Of a DNA stretch of 64,000 nucleotides, positions 21,654 through 32,782 are shown piece after piece. Source of the stretch: Amorphophallus konjac (taxonomy: Eukaryota; Streptophyta; Magnoliopsida; Alismatales; Araceae); the NCBI GenBank assembly GCA_022559845.1, contig CM040125.1, positions 322,221,829-322,285,828 of the forward strand. The letters run 5' to 3'. Both the position numbers and the translations under genes were made by a program. Numbering within the stretch: position 1 is the first letter of the stretch; every line of letters starts with the position of its first letter. The notes below the pieces were generated by a model, which was not told the origin of the DNA, searched no databases, and was given only the letters and a program-made list of their open reading frames with translations.

Positions 21654-21870
21654 ACGCCTTTTATAAAGGCGCAGATTCAAAAGGAAACGCCTCTGTCTAA
21701 AGCAATTTAAAAAGGACGCCTAGACAATAGGGCGTCAAATTTCAAACGACGAAAGATAAAATTTAGGAAAGGAAATGAAACGCCCTCTACTTGGGCACGT
21801 TTTACATAAGTAACGACGCTAGACAAGGCGTCAATTTAAATTCGACGCCCTCGCTTAAGACGTTAATTCA
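21654..21870 (+). repeat. ACGCC/GGCGT inverted-repeat array in Tekay U3
   Basis: Units include AACGCCTTTTATAAAGGCGC, GACGCCTAGACAATAGGGCG and ACGACGCTAGACAAGGCGTC. The 3' LTR copy at 29160-29375 keeps AACGCCTCTGTCTAAGGCGT, which is decayed here. Confidence 0.85.
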
Positions 21871-22008
21871 GTTCGAGTTTCGTTCGACCCAGGAGTCTAT
21901 CCAGAGCAAGTTATGGATAACTACGTCGAGGTTAGAATATAGTAAGGACTCTATCAAGGGAATACTACCCTTAATCAAATTCTAACTCTATTAGGATGCC
22001 CAAAATCC

Positions 22009-22017
22009 TATAAATAA
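22009..22017 (+). promoter_or_regulatory. TATA box of the Tekay 5' LTR
   Basis: TATAAATAA in AAAATCCTATAAATAACCC. The 3' LTR has the same box at 29520-29528. Transcription would start around 22040, leaving the second inverted-repeat array and the shared module inside the RNA leader. Confidence 0.75.
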
Positions 22018-22427
22018 CCCTGTCCGATCAAACCCTAAAGCTGTTGCTGCTGCGTGAAGAACAGCTGGTTCTTCGTACCGTTTTCTTCCTCTGTCCATAA
22101 TTCTTAGTCATGAAGGATACTAATATTCTTCATGTGTTCTGTAGGTTGACGTGCTGAAGAACGAAGGGTCTTCATCATCGTCTACATCTTCTTCAAACTA
22201 CCGAATTGTCGGAGGAGTTTTTCCTTATCATCTTCCTCTGCTTCCGGAAGATCAGAGCATCATTATTATTGAACCTTCATCTGTTCGTCGGTCAAAATCT
22301 TCATAAAGGTAGGTTTTCTCAAGATCGTAGCCCAAAAACTAGCTTAATATCTTAATAATATCATCGGTCGTGCATGCATATAGTTCTTTTGTGGTTTCAA
22401 GATGTTTTCTATGTAATTTCAAAAAGA

Positions 22428-22880
22428 AACGCCCTTGACCAGGGCGCTAGTTTGAAGAAGCGACCCACACTAGGGCGCTAATTATTGTTTGACGCCCTTC
22501 ACAGGAGTCGTCAATTCCACATAATTAATAAATACCCATGTTTAATAATTAAAATCGATGTAACCATGAATAAAATATATTGCATGAGTTTACATGTGGA
22601 ATCCTGTTATTTTTCCTATCCCTCTCTCCTGAAATTTAATCATTTGAAAATTGATAAATTCTTGAATTCACGACCTTCTCCAGGTCGTCTCATGTTTAAT
22701 TGACGCCCCAGACCAGGGCGCATATTGAAGAGTCACGCCCCTGTCCCGGGCGCGTTTCTGTTAAAAATTCCAGATTATTAATATTCTGTAAATTAGAAAT
22801 ATTGAAAGGATGACTTCTATGTACGTCGTCAAATGTAATATAAACGCCCCTGATTACGGCGTTAATTTCATGAAAAACGG
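22428..22880 (+). repeat. ACGCC/GGCGT inverted-repeat array in Tekay leader (R/U5)
   Basis: Units include AACGCCCTTGACCAGGGCGC, GACGCCCCAGACCAGGGCGC and CACGCCCCTGTCCCGGGCGC, with looser ones such as GACTTCTATGTACGTCGTC. The 3' LTR copy is at 29935-30395. Confidence 0.85.
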
Positions 22881-23071
22881 CTTTACCAAAGTCGCTATTT
22901 TTCTGCATTACTGTTTCACTGATTACCGTTAACCGAGAGTTTCATTATATCTATATATATATATAACATGTCGGTACTATATCTCCACTCCGTGAGTATA
23001 GTCCCACGTTTCTACGATGATTTATCGCATTACCCTCTCAATTCTCATTGACATACAAGCTCTCCTTTGGA

Positions 23072-23169
23072 CATTCCGTTCCTTTGGACTAGCGAGTTAG
23101 TCATAGAGACCTCCATAAGACTCCTCGAGCCTTGGATTCCCTCAAGGCCGACTGAGCTGGTTGTACCAT
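23072..23169 (+). repeat. Shared leader module, Tekay 5' LTR copy
   Basis: CATTCCGTTCCTTTGGACTA, then CCTTGGATTCCCTCAAGGCC, then GAGCTGGTTGTACCAT. The match to the Tat leader module at 18370-18465 is extended and collinear. Confidence 0.85.
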
Positions 23170-23295
23170 AAAAATCCATTACATTATTCGATTGCCATGT
23201 CACTCTAAAGAAACATGGTATACCGGCCCTCATGTTATGCAAAGTGTGTATCATGAGAATTCTCTTAATGGGATAAGGTCATCATGCCCTTTGAT

Positions 23296-23460
23296 GCTGT
23301 TCTTGTAAACCCCAATTCTATATCAACATTGTCATGATGTTCCTGTAAACCCCAATTCTATATTCAACATGATGTTCTTGTGGACCTCAATTCTATATTA
23401 AGAATGAGGACGTCTTGCCATTGATGTGCTGTTCAGGTGGACCTCAATTCTATATAAAGA
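23296..23460 (+). repeat. Fourfold TGTTCNTGTRRACC repeat in Tekay LTR
   Basis: Four copies of TGTTC(T/C)(T/A)GT or TGTTCAGGT followed by (A/G)(A/G)ACC(C/T)CAATTCTATAT lie about 45-65 bp apart. The same set is in the 3' LTR at about 30804-30968. Confidence 0.75.
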
Positions 23461-24459
23461 GTGTCCATACTTGTTGGTCATGGTACCCAAGCTAGGGAAC
23501 CAATTCCACCTAGTTTTATCGATAATCATGTTTATACCGTTATTATCGTCATTCTATGTTAAGTGTCATATTTTTGGACTCTATTCTATCAAAATCTATC
23601 CTACGTGTCTACAAGCTTTATCCTTGAAATTCCATATTGGCTATACCCAAAAGTGGATGTTAAAATACATGACTAATGCCTGCGCATATAGGGCCCGATC
23701 TGGTCGTGGGAGGAGCACCCAAAAGTACTTGTGCCCATGGGAGTTGATTGATCACGGTATTGGCATTATACCGAAGTGCATGACTAGCTTGATTGAACAT
23801 TCCACAAATCTTGTACTTGTACTTGACTTGATATTACATGACTTGCGTGGCCCGAGAAAGGGTAATTTCATACTTGCTTGACTTGAAACAAAATAGCCAA
23901 ATTCCAACATAACATGATGAGTTTACTTGCTTGAATATCTTGATATCTTTTGATATAAGTTCTTGAAAGTTCATGACTAGTTCTTCTTGCTATCTTATTG
24001 TTATACACTCTCTCTATCTTGTCGTTTTATGCAAGCATGCATAGCTATAGTGCATTCATGAAAGATGTAATTACTTAAACCCATTGCTAGTTCTTGAGAT
24101 ATAATTTCCTACTGAGCGTTCGCTCACTCAGTGTTTCCCTACGTTTCAGGTAATTCCGACGATGAGGGAACTCAATCTGAAGGGGAAGGTCAAGAGTGAA
24201 AGAGATAGAGCTTCTTCCGTGTTATCTAGTTTTTTTCCATATTTTCTTGAGTCAACCTTGTATTTTTCCTTTATTTTAGTTAGTACTTCAAGGTTTGTAA
24301 TAGACATATTCTTATGAAGGAATAAAGGATTGGGTTATCTTTACTTTTGCGCATCTCTGATTTTGGTGTCGAACACACTAATACTCTGATTGACATGATT
24401 GATATAAACTCGTCACGCGTCTCCGGGTATCTTCCGCTCTCGGGGCGTGACAGTTTTTG

Positions 24460-24472
24460 TGGTATCAGAGCC
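24460..24472 (+). promoter_or_regulatory. Tekay primer-binding site (tRNA-Met)
   Basis: TGGTATCAGAGCC, separated from the LTR end by GTTTTTG. Standard for chromoviruses. Confidence 0.92.
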
Positions 24473-24620
24473 TAGGGTATTCAATTCCTAGGAAACCCAA
24501 GTCCAAGGATAGGTTTAACCTTTAACCGGTGAGATTGGGTAGAACAAAGGGTTAAAGTTAACATAAAAATGCTAGCTTCTAAATGAAATCACGTATTAAT
24601 CTAGTTATTGTAATTGTAGG

Positions 24621-27600
24621 ATGATGGCTGCCGAACGTGCTCAGTGGCGCAACATGCAGCGTACACTTCAAGGCATGACTCAAGTGCTGCAACAAGTAGC
24701 ACAGGGAGGTGCACAACGAGCCGGAAGTCTCCACCAAGTCTTCAAGAACATGAACCCTCCCAAAATCATGGGTTCTACTGATCCGGATGACGCAGAGCAC
24801 TGGATCAGGGAGACGGAGCGTATATTCCGTGTTATGCAGTGCACGGATCAAGATAAAGTCTTATTAGCTACCTTCCAACTAGAAAGGGATACCTGATGCT
24901 GGTGGGAGTCAGTCGAAGCTACTATAAATCAAGACCAAATTACTTGGGAAGAATTTGTTGAACATTTCAACAATAAATATTTTTCAGACCGAGTCCAAGA
25001 AAAGAAAGCTACCGAATTTGCCGCACTCAAGCAACGGTCATTATCGGTGGCGGAGTATGAGGCACAATTCTCTAGATTGTCTCGGTATGCTAAACACTTA
25101 GTTAGCACCGAGAAGATGAAAGCTAGGAGGTTCCTAAATGGGCTCAGGCCCAAATATATTACCCAGCTGGCACCAATGGATATTCAGGTCTACTCAGAGA
25201 TAGTACGCCGAGCTCAATTGTTAGAAGATGCCACAGAGCTATCAGATAGAATCCGTGGGAAGGATAAGAAGGAACAAGTTACAAGTTCAGGTTCCTTTAA
25301 ACCCAACTTCAAGAAGAGGCCTAGCACTGGAGGTACTTCTTCTCAAGACCAAAAATTTAAGAAGACCAAGCCCTTCTCTATCACTACTACACCTTTGAAT
25401 ATAATATGCAAGCATTGTGACAAGGCTGGTCATAAAGCCGAAGAGTGCTGGAGGAAACTTGGAGCATGTCTCCGTTGCGGGAGCCGTGAGCATCGGATTC
25501 CCGATTGCCCATTACTTAATGATCAAACCAGTGACGCAAAGCGCCCGGTAACCAAGAACGCTCGTCTTCACGTAATTAAGGAGACCGAAGAAGAAGAAGG
25601 CGGACTAGTAGAAGGTACACTGAAAGTTTGTTCCAAGTATGCACATGTCTTATTTGATACGGGTGCATCACATTCTTTTATTTCCAAGAAGTTTGCTAAC
25701 CCACTACCTATGGAACCGGAATGGATGAAAATAATTTTATCTACTCCTCTCGAAAACGAAACCGATATTACTCACCATTATCAAAACTGTGAAGTCTTGG
25801 TAAAAGGAAGAAATCTCCCTATCGATCTCATATGTTTAGATCTAAAGGAGTATGATGTCATACTGGGAGCGGATTGGTTATCCAAATACCAGGCAACAGT
25901 CGATTGCCATAACAGCAAAGTTACCTTCAGAGACTTTCCAGAACTAGTCTATTCTAGCCCTAAGAGTCGGAGCGAGTCACCTCTTATTTCGGCTCTCCGA
26001 GCTAGCAAGCTAATAAGGAAAGGATGTGTATCTTTCCTTGCATTTGTCATGATTAAGGAGGCTCAAGAAACTAAGATAGAAGATATCCCAGTTGTGCAAG
26101 AATTTTCGGATGTGTTTCCGGAGGATTTGCCTGGATTACCCCCACAAAGAGAAGTGGCCTTCACCATCGACTTAGTCCCTGGTGCTGGTCCAGTTTCTAA
26201 GGCACCTTATAGAATGTCGCCTGCTGAACTCAAAGAGTTAAAGGAGCAATTGATGGAACTCATTAAGAAAGGATTCATAAGACCAAGTACTTCCCCATGG
26301 GGAGCGCCTGTATTATTTGTAAAGAAGAAAGATGGATACATGAGGTTATGCATCGACTATCGACAGTTGAATCATCTCACTATCAAGAACAAGTATCCAC
26401 TGCCGAGAATCGATGAGTTGTTTGATCAAATTTCAGGATCCAAGTACTTTTCCAAGATTGATCTTAGGTCGGGATATCATCAGTTAAGAATCAAGGATGA
26501 GGACATTCATAAGATTGCATTCAGAAGCAGGTACGGCCATTATGAATTTGTTGTTATGCCTTTCGGACTAACGAATGCCCCTGCTGCCTTTATGCAGTTA
26601 ATGAATAGTATATTCAGGCCTTATTTGGATCAATTCGTGGTGGTCTTTATCGATGATATATTGATTTATTCCGAGACCAAGGAAGAGCATGAGGAGCATT
26701 TAAGGGTTGCATTACAAATACTAAGGGCAAACCAATTGTATGCAAAACTCAGCAAGTGTGAATTCTGGCTTGAGGAAGTGACTTTTCTCGGGCATGTTAT
26801 ATCAAAGGATGGCTTATCAGTAAATCCATCAAAAGTTGAAGCTGTAAGAAATTGGGAAAGACCAACCAATACTAGCGAGATCCGAAGTTTCTTAGGTCTT
26901 GCCGGCTATTACAGGCGATTTATCAAAGATTTCTCTAAGATCGCCGTACCACTTACAAGGTTAACTCGCAAGGAGATCCGTTACGAATGGAGTGAGGAAT
27001 GTGAAAGAAGCTTCCAAACTCTCAAGGATCATCTTACTACAGCTCATGTCTTAGCCTTACCAATGGAAGGAGAGAAATTCGAGGTATACACTGATGCTTC
27101 TGGCATTGACCTCGGATGTGTTCTAATGCAACAAGGAAAGGTTATAGCTTACTCTTCTCGTCAATTAAAGAAGCATGAAGAGAACTACCCCGTCCATGAC
27201 TTAGAATTAGCCGCGGTAGTATTTGCACTAAAAATCTAGAGACATTACCTATATGGAGTGTAGTTTACTGTATACTCCGATCACAAGAGTCTCAAGTATC
27301 TCTTCTCTCAAAAGGAACTAAATATGAGGCAAAGACGTTGGCTAGAATATCTCAAGGACTTCGACTTCAATATACAATATCATCCCGGAAAGGGTAACCA
27401 TGTAGCAGATGCCCTTAGTCGAAAGCCGAGAGCACTGTTAGCCAATTGTATGATTCAAGAATGGAAATTGCTGGAGCAATTCACTGAACTCAATATAAGC
27501 ATGGACACAGACTGCAAAAGTGTCACATTGTCTCACATAAGCATTCGTCCAGACCTATTAACTAAAATACAAACACTTCAGGATGATGACCCAATATTAG

Positions 27601-28970
27601 TGGAAATCAAGGGCAAACTGGAAGGACAATCTGATTTCCAAATAACTTGTGAAGGAAGATTAATGTTCAGGAATAGAACTTGCATACCGGATTGTCCCGA
27701 GTTAAAGAAGAAGATCTTAGATGAAGCTCATAGATCAAGGTACACGATTCATACAGGATCAACCAAAATGTACCAAGATGTGAAGAGGAATTTCTGGTGG
27801 CCCAACATGAAAAGGGAAATAGCAGACTATGTATCACGCTGTCTCACTTGCCAAAAGGTCAAGGCGGAACACCAAAAGCCTGCTGGAAAATTACATCCTC
27901 TAGATATTCCCAAATGGAAGTGGGAGAATATTAGTATGGATTTCATCATGGGTCTATCTAAATCAAAAGGAGGACATGATGGAATATGGGTTATTATTGA
28001 CCGATTGACTAAATCGGCACATTTCTTGCCAATAAAGAGCCGATGGTCAGTGGATGTTTTGGCTGCATTATACATCAAGTAAATAGTAAGATTACATGGT
28101 ATTCCTGTTTCAGTCGTGTCTGACAGAGATCCCCGTTTTACTTCTCATTTTTGGAAGGGACTACAGCATTCGTTGGGAACAAGGCTTAACTTTAGTACAA
28201 CTTTTCATCCTCAAACGGATGGTCAGACCGAGAGAACTAACCAGGTGGTTGAAGATATGCTCAGAGCTTGCATCCTTGATTTCGATGGAAGCTGGCATGA
28301 TCACTTGCCGTTGGTGGAATTTACATACAATAATAGCTACCAGGCAAGTATACAAATGGCACCTTTCGAAGCTTTATACGGAAGGAGTTGCTGATCACCC
28401 TTATGCTGGGACGAAGTTGGGGAAAAGCAACTATTAGGTCCAGACATGGTAAAGGATACCACTGAGAAGATACAATTGATTAGAGAAAGACTGCTAGTTG
28501 CTCAGTCTAGGCAAAAGGCTTATGCCGACACGAGAAGGAGAGATCTTGAATTCCAAGTTAGAGATCATGTATTTCTCAAGATATCGCCTAGACGTGGCAT
28601 ACGGAGATTTGGTGTTAAAGACAAGCTTGCACCAAGATTCATCGGACCCTTCGAGATACTGGAACGAGTTGGCGAGGTTGCTTATCGCATCGCATTGCCT
28701 CCTCAACTGTCCGATGTACATAATGTATTCCACATATCTATGTTGAAGAAGTATGTACACGACCCATCACATATTATTGATCATGGAGACTTAGTGATCC
28801 AGAAGGATCTCACATATGAGCAGAAGCCTATGAAGATACTAGATCGTGAAGTACGTACCCTAAGGAATAAGGTTATTCCCATGATTAAGGTACAATAGAA
28901 TAAGAACTCCGAACATGAAGCTACGTGGGAAACTGAGGAATCCATGAGGAAACGATTTCATAGTTATTTT
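24621..28970 (+). pseudogene. Tekay gag-pol polyprotein (single frame, six nonsense codons)
   Basis: From the ATG at 24621 one frame runs through the whole polyprotein without a frameshift. Order: capsid (from NMNPPKIMGSTDPDDAEHW), knuckles [14 protein letters not shown] (25407-25448) and [14 protein letters not shown], protease [13 protein letters not shown] (about 25648), RT with FIDD at about 26650 and the usual [11 protein letters not shown], RNase H (VYTDASG), integrase zinc finger (HTGSTK...CLTCQKVK), catalytic core ([22 protein letters not shown]) and C-terminal chromodomain (DREVRTLRNKVIPMIKVQ, EATWE). Stops: TGA 24894, TAG 27237, TAG 27261, TAA 28080, TGA 28392, TAG 28896. Family context suggests lost Trp, Trp, Gln, Gln or Glu, Arg and Trp. 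All catalytic residues are kept. After the chromodomain the frame stays open past the PPT into the LTR (TAA at 29082). Confidence 0.95.
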
Positions 28971-29035
28971 AAGAAGGTATGTGCTCTACGCTCTCCACTT
29001 ATACATACTATTGAATTTGGGGACCAAATTCTTTT

Positions 29036-29048
29036 AAGTGGGGGAGGG
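29036..29048 (+). promoter_or_regulatory. Tekay polypurine tract
   Basis: AAGTGGGGGAGGG directly precedes the TGTAGCAACCC start of the 3' LTR. Confidence 0.9.
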
Positions 29049-31961
29049 TGTAGCAACCCAGATAAAAATAAGATTTTTAAATAAATAAAATTAAAAATAA
29101 AAGATAAGTGAATAGATGACAAAGAGCCTAAATGAGTAAATCATTAATCAAAGGAAAAATAACGCCTTTTATAAAGGCGCTGATTCAAAAGGAAACGCCT
29201 CTGTCTAAGGCGTTAATTTAAAAAGGACGCCTAGACAATAGGGCGTCAAATTTCAAACGACGAAAGATAAAATTTAGGAAAGGAAATGAAACACCCTCTA
29301 CTTGGGCGCGTTTTACATAAGTAACGACGCTAGACAAGGCGTCAATTTAAATTCGACGCCCTCGCTTAAGACGTTAATTCAGTTCGAGTTTCGTTCGACC
29401 CAGGAGTCTATCCAGAGCAAGTTATGGATAACTACGTCGAGGGTAGAATATAGTAAGGACTCTATCAAGGGAATACTACCCTTAATCAAATTCTAACTCT
29501 ATTAGGATGCCCAAAATCCTATAAATAACCCTGTCCGATCAAACCCTAAAGCTGTTGCTGCTGCGTGAAGAACAGGTGGTTCTTCGTACCGTTTTCTTCC
29601 TCTGTCCATAATTCTTAGTCATGAAGGATACTAATATTCTTCATGTGTTCTGTAGGTTGACGTGCTGAAGAACGAAGGGTCTTCATCATCGTCTACATCT
29701 TCTTCAAACTACCGAATTGTCGGAGGAGTTTTTCCTTATCATCTTCCTCTGCTTCCGGAAGATCAGAGCATCGTTATTATTGAACCTTCATCCGTTCGTC
29801 GGTCAAAATCTTCATAAAGGTAGGTTTTCTCAAGATCGTAGCCCAAAACTAGCTTAATATCTTAATAATATCATCGGTCGTGCATGCATATAGTTCTTTT
29901 GTGGTTTCAAGATGTTTTCTATGTAATTTCAAAAAGAAACGCCCTTGACCAGGGCGCTAGTTTGAAGAAGCGACCCACACTAGGGCGCTAATTATTGTTT
30001 GACGCCCTTCACAGGAGTCGTCAATTTCACATAATTAATAAATACCCATGTTTAATAATTAAAATCGATGTAACCATGAATAAAATATATTGCATGAGTA
30101 TACATGTGGAATCCTGTTATTTTTCCTGTCCCTCTCTCCTGAAATTTAATCATTTGAAAATTGATAAATTCTTGAATTCACGACCTTATCCAGGTTGTCT
30201 CATGTTTAACTGATGCCCCAGACCAGGGCGCATATTGAAGAGTCACGCCCCTGTCTAGGGCGCGTTTCTGTTAAAAATTCCAGATTATTAATATTCTATA
30301 AATTAGAAATACTGAAAGGACGACTTCTATGTACGTCGTCAAATGTAATATAAACGCCCCTGATTACGGCGTTAATTTCATGAAAAATGGCTTTACCAAA
30401 GTCGTTATTTTCCTGCATTACTGTTTCACTGATTACCGTTAACCGAGAGTTTCATTATATCTATATATATATAACATGTCGGCACTATATCTCCACTCCG
30501 TGAGTATAGCCCCACGTTTCTACGATGATTTATCGCATTACCCTCTCAATTCTCATTGACATACAAGCTCTCCTTTGGACATTCCGTTCCTTTGGACTAG
30601 TGAGTTAGTCATAGAGACCTCCATAAGACTCCTCGAGCCTTGGATTCCCTCAAGGCCGACTGAGCTGATTGTACCATAAAAACCCATTACATTATTTGAT
30701 TGCCATGTCACTCTAAAGAAACATGGTATACCGGCCCTCATGTTATGCAAAGTGTGTATCATGAGAATTCTCTTAATGGGATAAGGTCATCATGCCCTTT
30801 GATGCTGTTCTTGTAAACCCCAATTCTATATCAACATTATCATGATGTTCCTGTAAACCCCAATTCTATATTCAACATGATGTTCTTGTGGACCTCAATT
30901 CTATATTAAGAATGAGGACGTCTTGCCATTGATGTGCTGTTCAGGTGGACCTCAATTCTATATAAAGAGTGTCCATACTTGTTGGTCATGGTACCCAAGC
31001 TAGGGAACCAATTCCACCTAGTTTTATCGATAATCGTGTTTATACCGTTATTATCATCATTCTATGTCAAGTGTCATATTTTCGGACTCTATTCTATCAA
31101 AATCTATCCTACGTGTCTACAAGCTTTATCCTTGAAATTCTATATTGGCTATACACAAAAGTGGATGTTAAAATACATGACTAATGCCTGCGCATATAGG
31201 GCCCGATCTGGTCCTGGGAGGAGCACCCGAAAGTACTTGTGCCCATGGGAGTTGATTGATCACGGTATTGGCATTATACCGAAGTGCATGACTAGCTTGA
31301 TTGAACATTTCACAAATCTTGTACTTGTACTTGACTTGATATTATATGACTTGCGTGGCCCGAGAAAGGGTAATTTCATACTTGCTTGACTTGAAACAAA
31401 ATAGCCAAATTCCAACATAACATGATGAGTTTACTTGCTTGAATATCTTGATATCTTTTGATATAAGTTCTTGAAAGTTCATGACTAGTTCTTCTTGCTA
31501 TCTTATTGTTATACACTCTCTCTATCTTGTCGTTTTATGCAAGCATGCATAGCTATAGTGCATTCATGAAAGATGTAATTACTTAAACCCATTGCTAGTT
31601 CTTGAGATATAATTTCCTACTGAGCGTTCGCTCACTCAGTGTTTCCCTACGTTTCAGGTAAGTCCGACGATGAGGGAACTCAATCTGAAGGGGAAGGTCA
31701 AGAGTGAAAGAGATAGAGCTTCTTCCGTGTTATCTAGTTTTTTTTTCATATTTTCTTGAGTCAACCTTGTATTTTTCCTTTATTTTAGTTAGTACTTCAA
31801 GGTTTGTAATAGACATATTCTTATGAAGGAATAAAGGATTGGGTTATCTTTACTTTTGTGCTTCTCTGATTTTGGTGTCGAACACACTAATACTCTGATT
31901 GACATGATTGATATAAACTCGTCACGCGTCTCCGGGTATCTTCCGCTCTCGGGGCGTGACA
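29049..31961 (+). repeat. Tekay 3' LTR
   Basis: It repeats the 5' LTR and carries the same arrays (29160-29375, 29935-30395), TATA box (29520-29528), shared module (30580-30677) and fourfold repeat. Differences from the 5' copy are mostly single transitions plus small indels. It ends GGGGCGTGACA at 31961. Confidence 0.93.
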
Positions 31962-31966
31962 GTTTT

Positions 31967-32480
31967 TCATGAGCACGAATTAGCTCCAAGGCCAGCCAGG
32001 AAGTATGCCTTGTGCATCATAGTTGACATTAACAAAGTGGCAGTTAAACAATGTTTAGTGGATATTGGAGCATCCATCAATGTATTGCCGCCAAGCACTA
32101 TGAAGATGTGTGGCATTCCGGACATTCAGATTCAGCCATCTACTATTACAGTGACGGCTTATGATAATACAAAGAAACCTCCTCTGGGCATGATCACTTT
32201 AAAAGTTGGGCGGGGTCCGATCTCGATTACAGCGGACTTCCACATTCTTGACATGGATCCAGCCTTCAATGGTATTTTGGGTCGCCCTTATATTCAAGAA
32301 CTTGATGCCGTGCCCTCCACGAATCATTAATGCATAAAGTTTCCACACAAAGGGTGCATCATCAAAGTCACAAGCATGTCTATTCTGCCATCAGAGGATA
32401 TACATTCAGCAACGTCAGTACCGTCTATATGGCCGGCCAATAGGCCTTTGATGTCGGTGTTGATGTCACAGATCCGTGGC
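31967..32480 (+). pseudogene. Tat aspartic protease (resumes after Tekay)
   Basis: HEHELAPRPARKYALCIIVD continues the frame interrupted at 21540. The catalytic motif is CLVDIGASINVLP (Asp-Ile-Gly in place of the common DNG/DTG), followed by the second-lobe pattern FNGILGRPYIQE. This enzyme would cut the polyprotein inside the particle. TAA at 32328-32330 (STNHxCIKFPHKG, probably once CAA for Gln) breaks it, and the sequence KFPHKGCIIKV continues afterwards. Confidence 0.85.
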
Positions 32481-32485
32481 AGGAT

Positions 32486-32782
32486 TTGTCAAGGCCTCCA
32501 ATCACAACGCCTGCATCAGTTTTGATATCACCCCTACCCTCCAAGGGTAAGAAAAAGAAGAATTTGATAAATACCCCGGGTTGGAATATTTTGATGAAAA
32601 TGGGGTACAGATCCGGCAAAGGCCTAGGTGTTAACCTCCAGGGCAGGGTAAAGCCCATTAAGAATCATAAGCTTATTCCACGAGGTGGCCTAGGATACAA
32701 AGGGTCAGGCAAAGGGAAATGTGATAAAGATAATGAGGAGCCGTGGGTCGCCATGACCTCTACTCTCAAAATAGACCGGTAG
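32486..32782 (+). pseudogene. Tat pol G-patch-like region
   Basis: Basic segment containing NILMKMGYRSGKGLGVNLQG and then PRGGLGYKGSGKGK. The glycine pattern (MGY..GKGLG...GLGYKG) fits a G-patch, a nucleic-acid binding motif I recall next to the protease in Ogre/Tat-type polyproteins. It lies just after the protease, as expected, and in a different frame from it. Function here is inferred from the family. Confidence 0.65.

Larger units (their letters stand above)
21541..24452 (+). repeat. Tekay 5' LTR
   Basis: It begins TGTAGCAACCCAG and ends GGGGCGTGACA. In U3, ACGCC/GGCGT inverted repeats (21654-21870) precede a TATA box at 22009-22017. The transcribed part has a second array (22428-22880), the shared module (23072-23169) and four copies of a TGTTC(T/C)TGTRRACC unit followed by CAATTCTATAT (about 23296-23460). 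The ORF at 23426-23881 is chance, since it has no protein features and both LTRs carry it. Confidence 0.93.
21541..31961 (+). mobile_element. Full-length Tekay-type chromovirus retrotransposon
   Basis: Complete gypsy element: 5' LTR 21541-24452, PBS 24460-24472, gag-pol 24621 to about 28970, PPT 29036-29048, 3' LTR 29049-31961. The LTRs are 2912 and 2913 bp and differ at scattered sites only, so insertion is fairly recent. The flanks ATTTT (21536-21540) and GTTTT (31962-31966) are a target duplication with one A-to-G difference. Removing the element and one flank restores the host Tat frame (AIIF-HEHELAP). Two consecutive CCHC-like knuckles, the gag sequence and the C-terminal chromodomain place it with Tekay/Del. 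Confidence 0.95.

Noticed and set aside
23426..23881. 151-aa ORF present twice (also 30934-31389)
   Set aside because: Both copies are in the Tekay LTRs, so repetition is due to the LTR. No domain, and the two copies differ by changes not biased to synonymous sites that I can see.
24460..24472. tRNA-Met gene fragments (also 6462, 8068, 61425)
   Set aside because: They are complements of the tRNA 3' end next to LTRs, that is primer-binding sites. No tRNA body is present.
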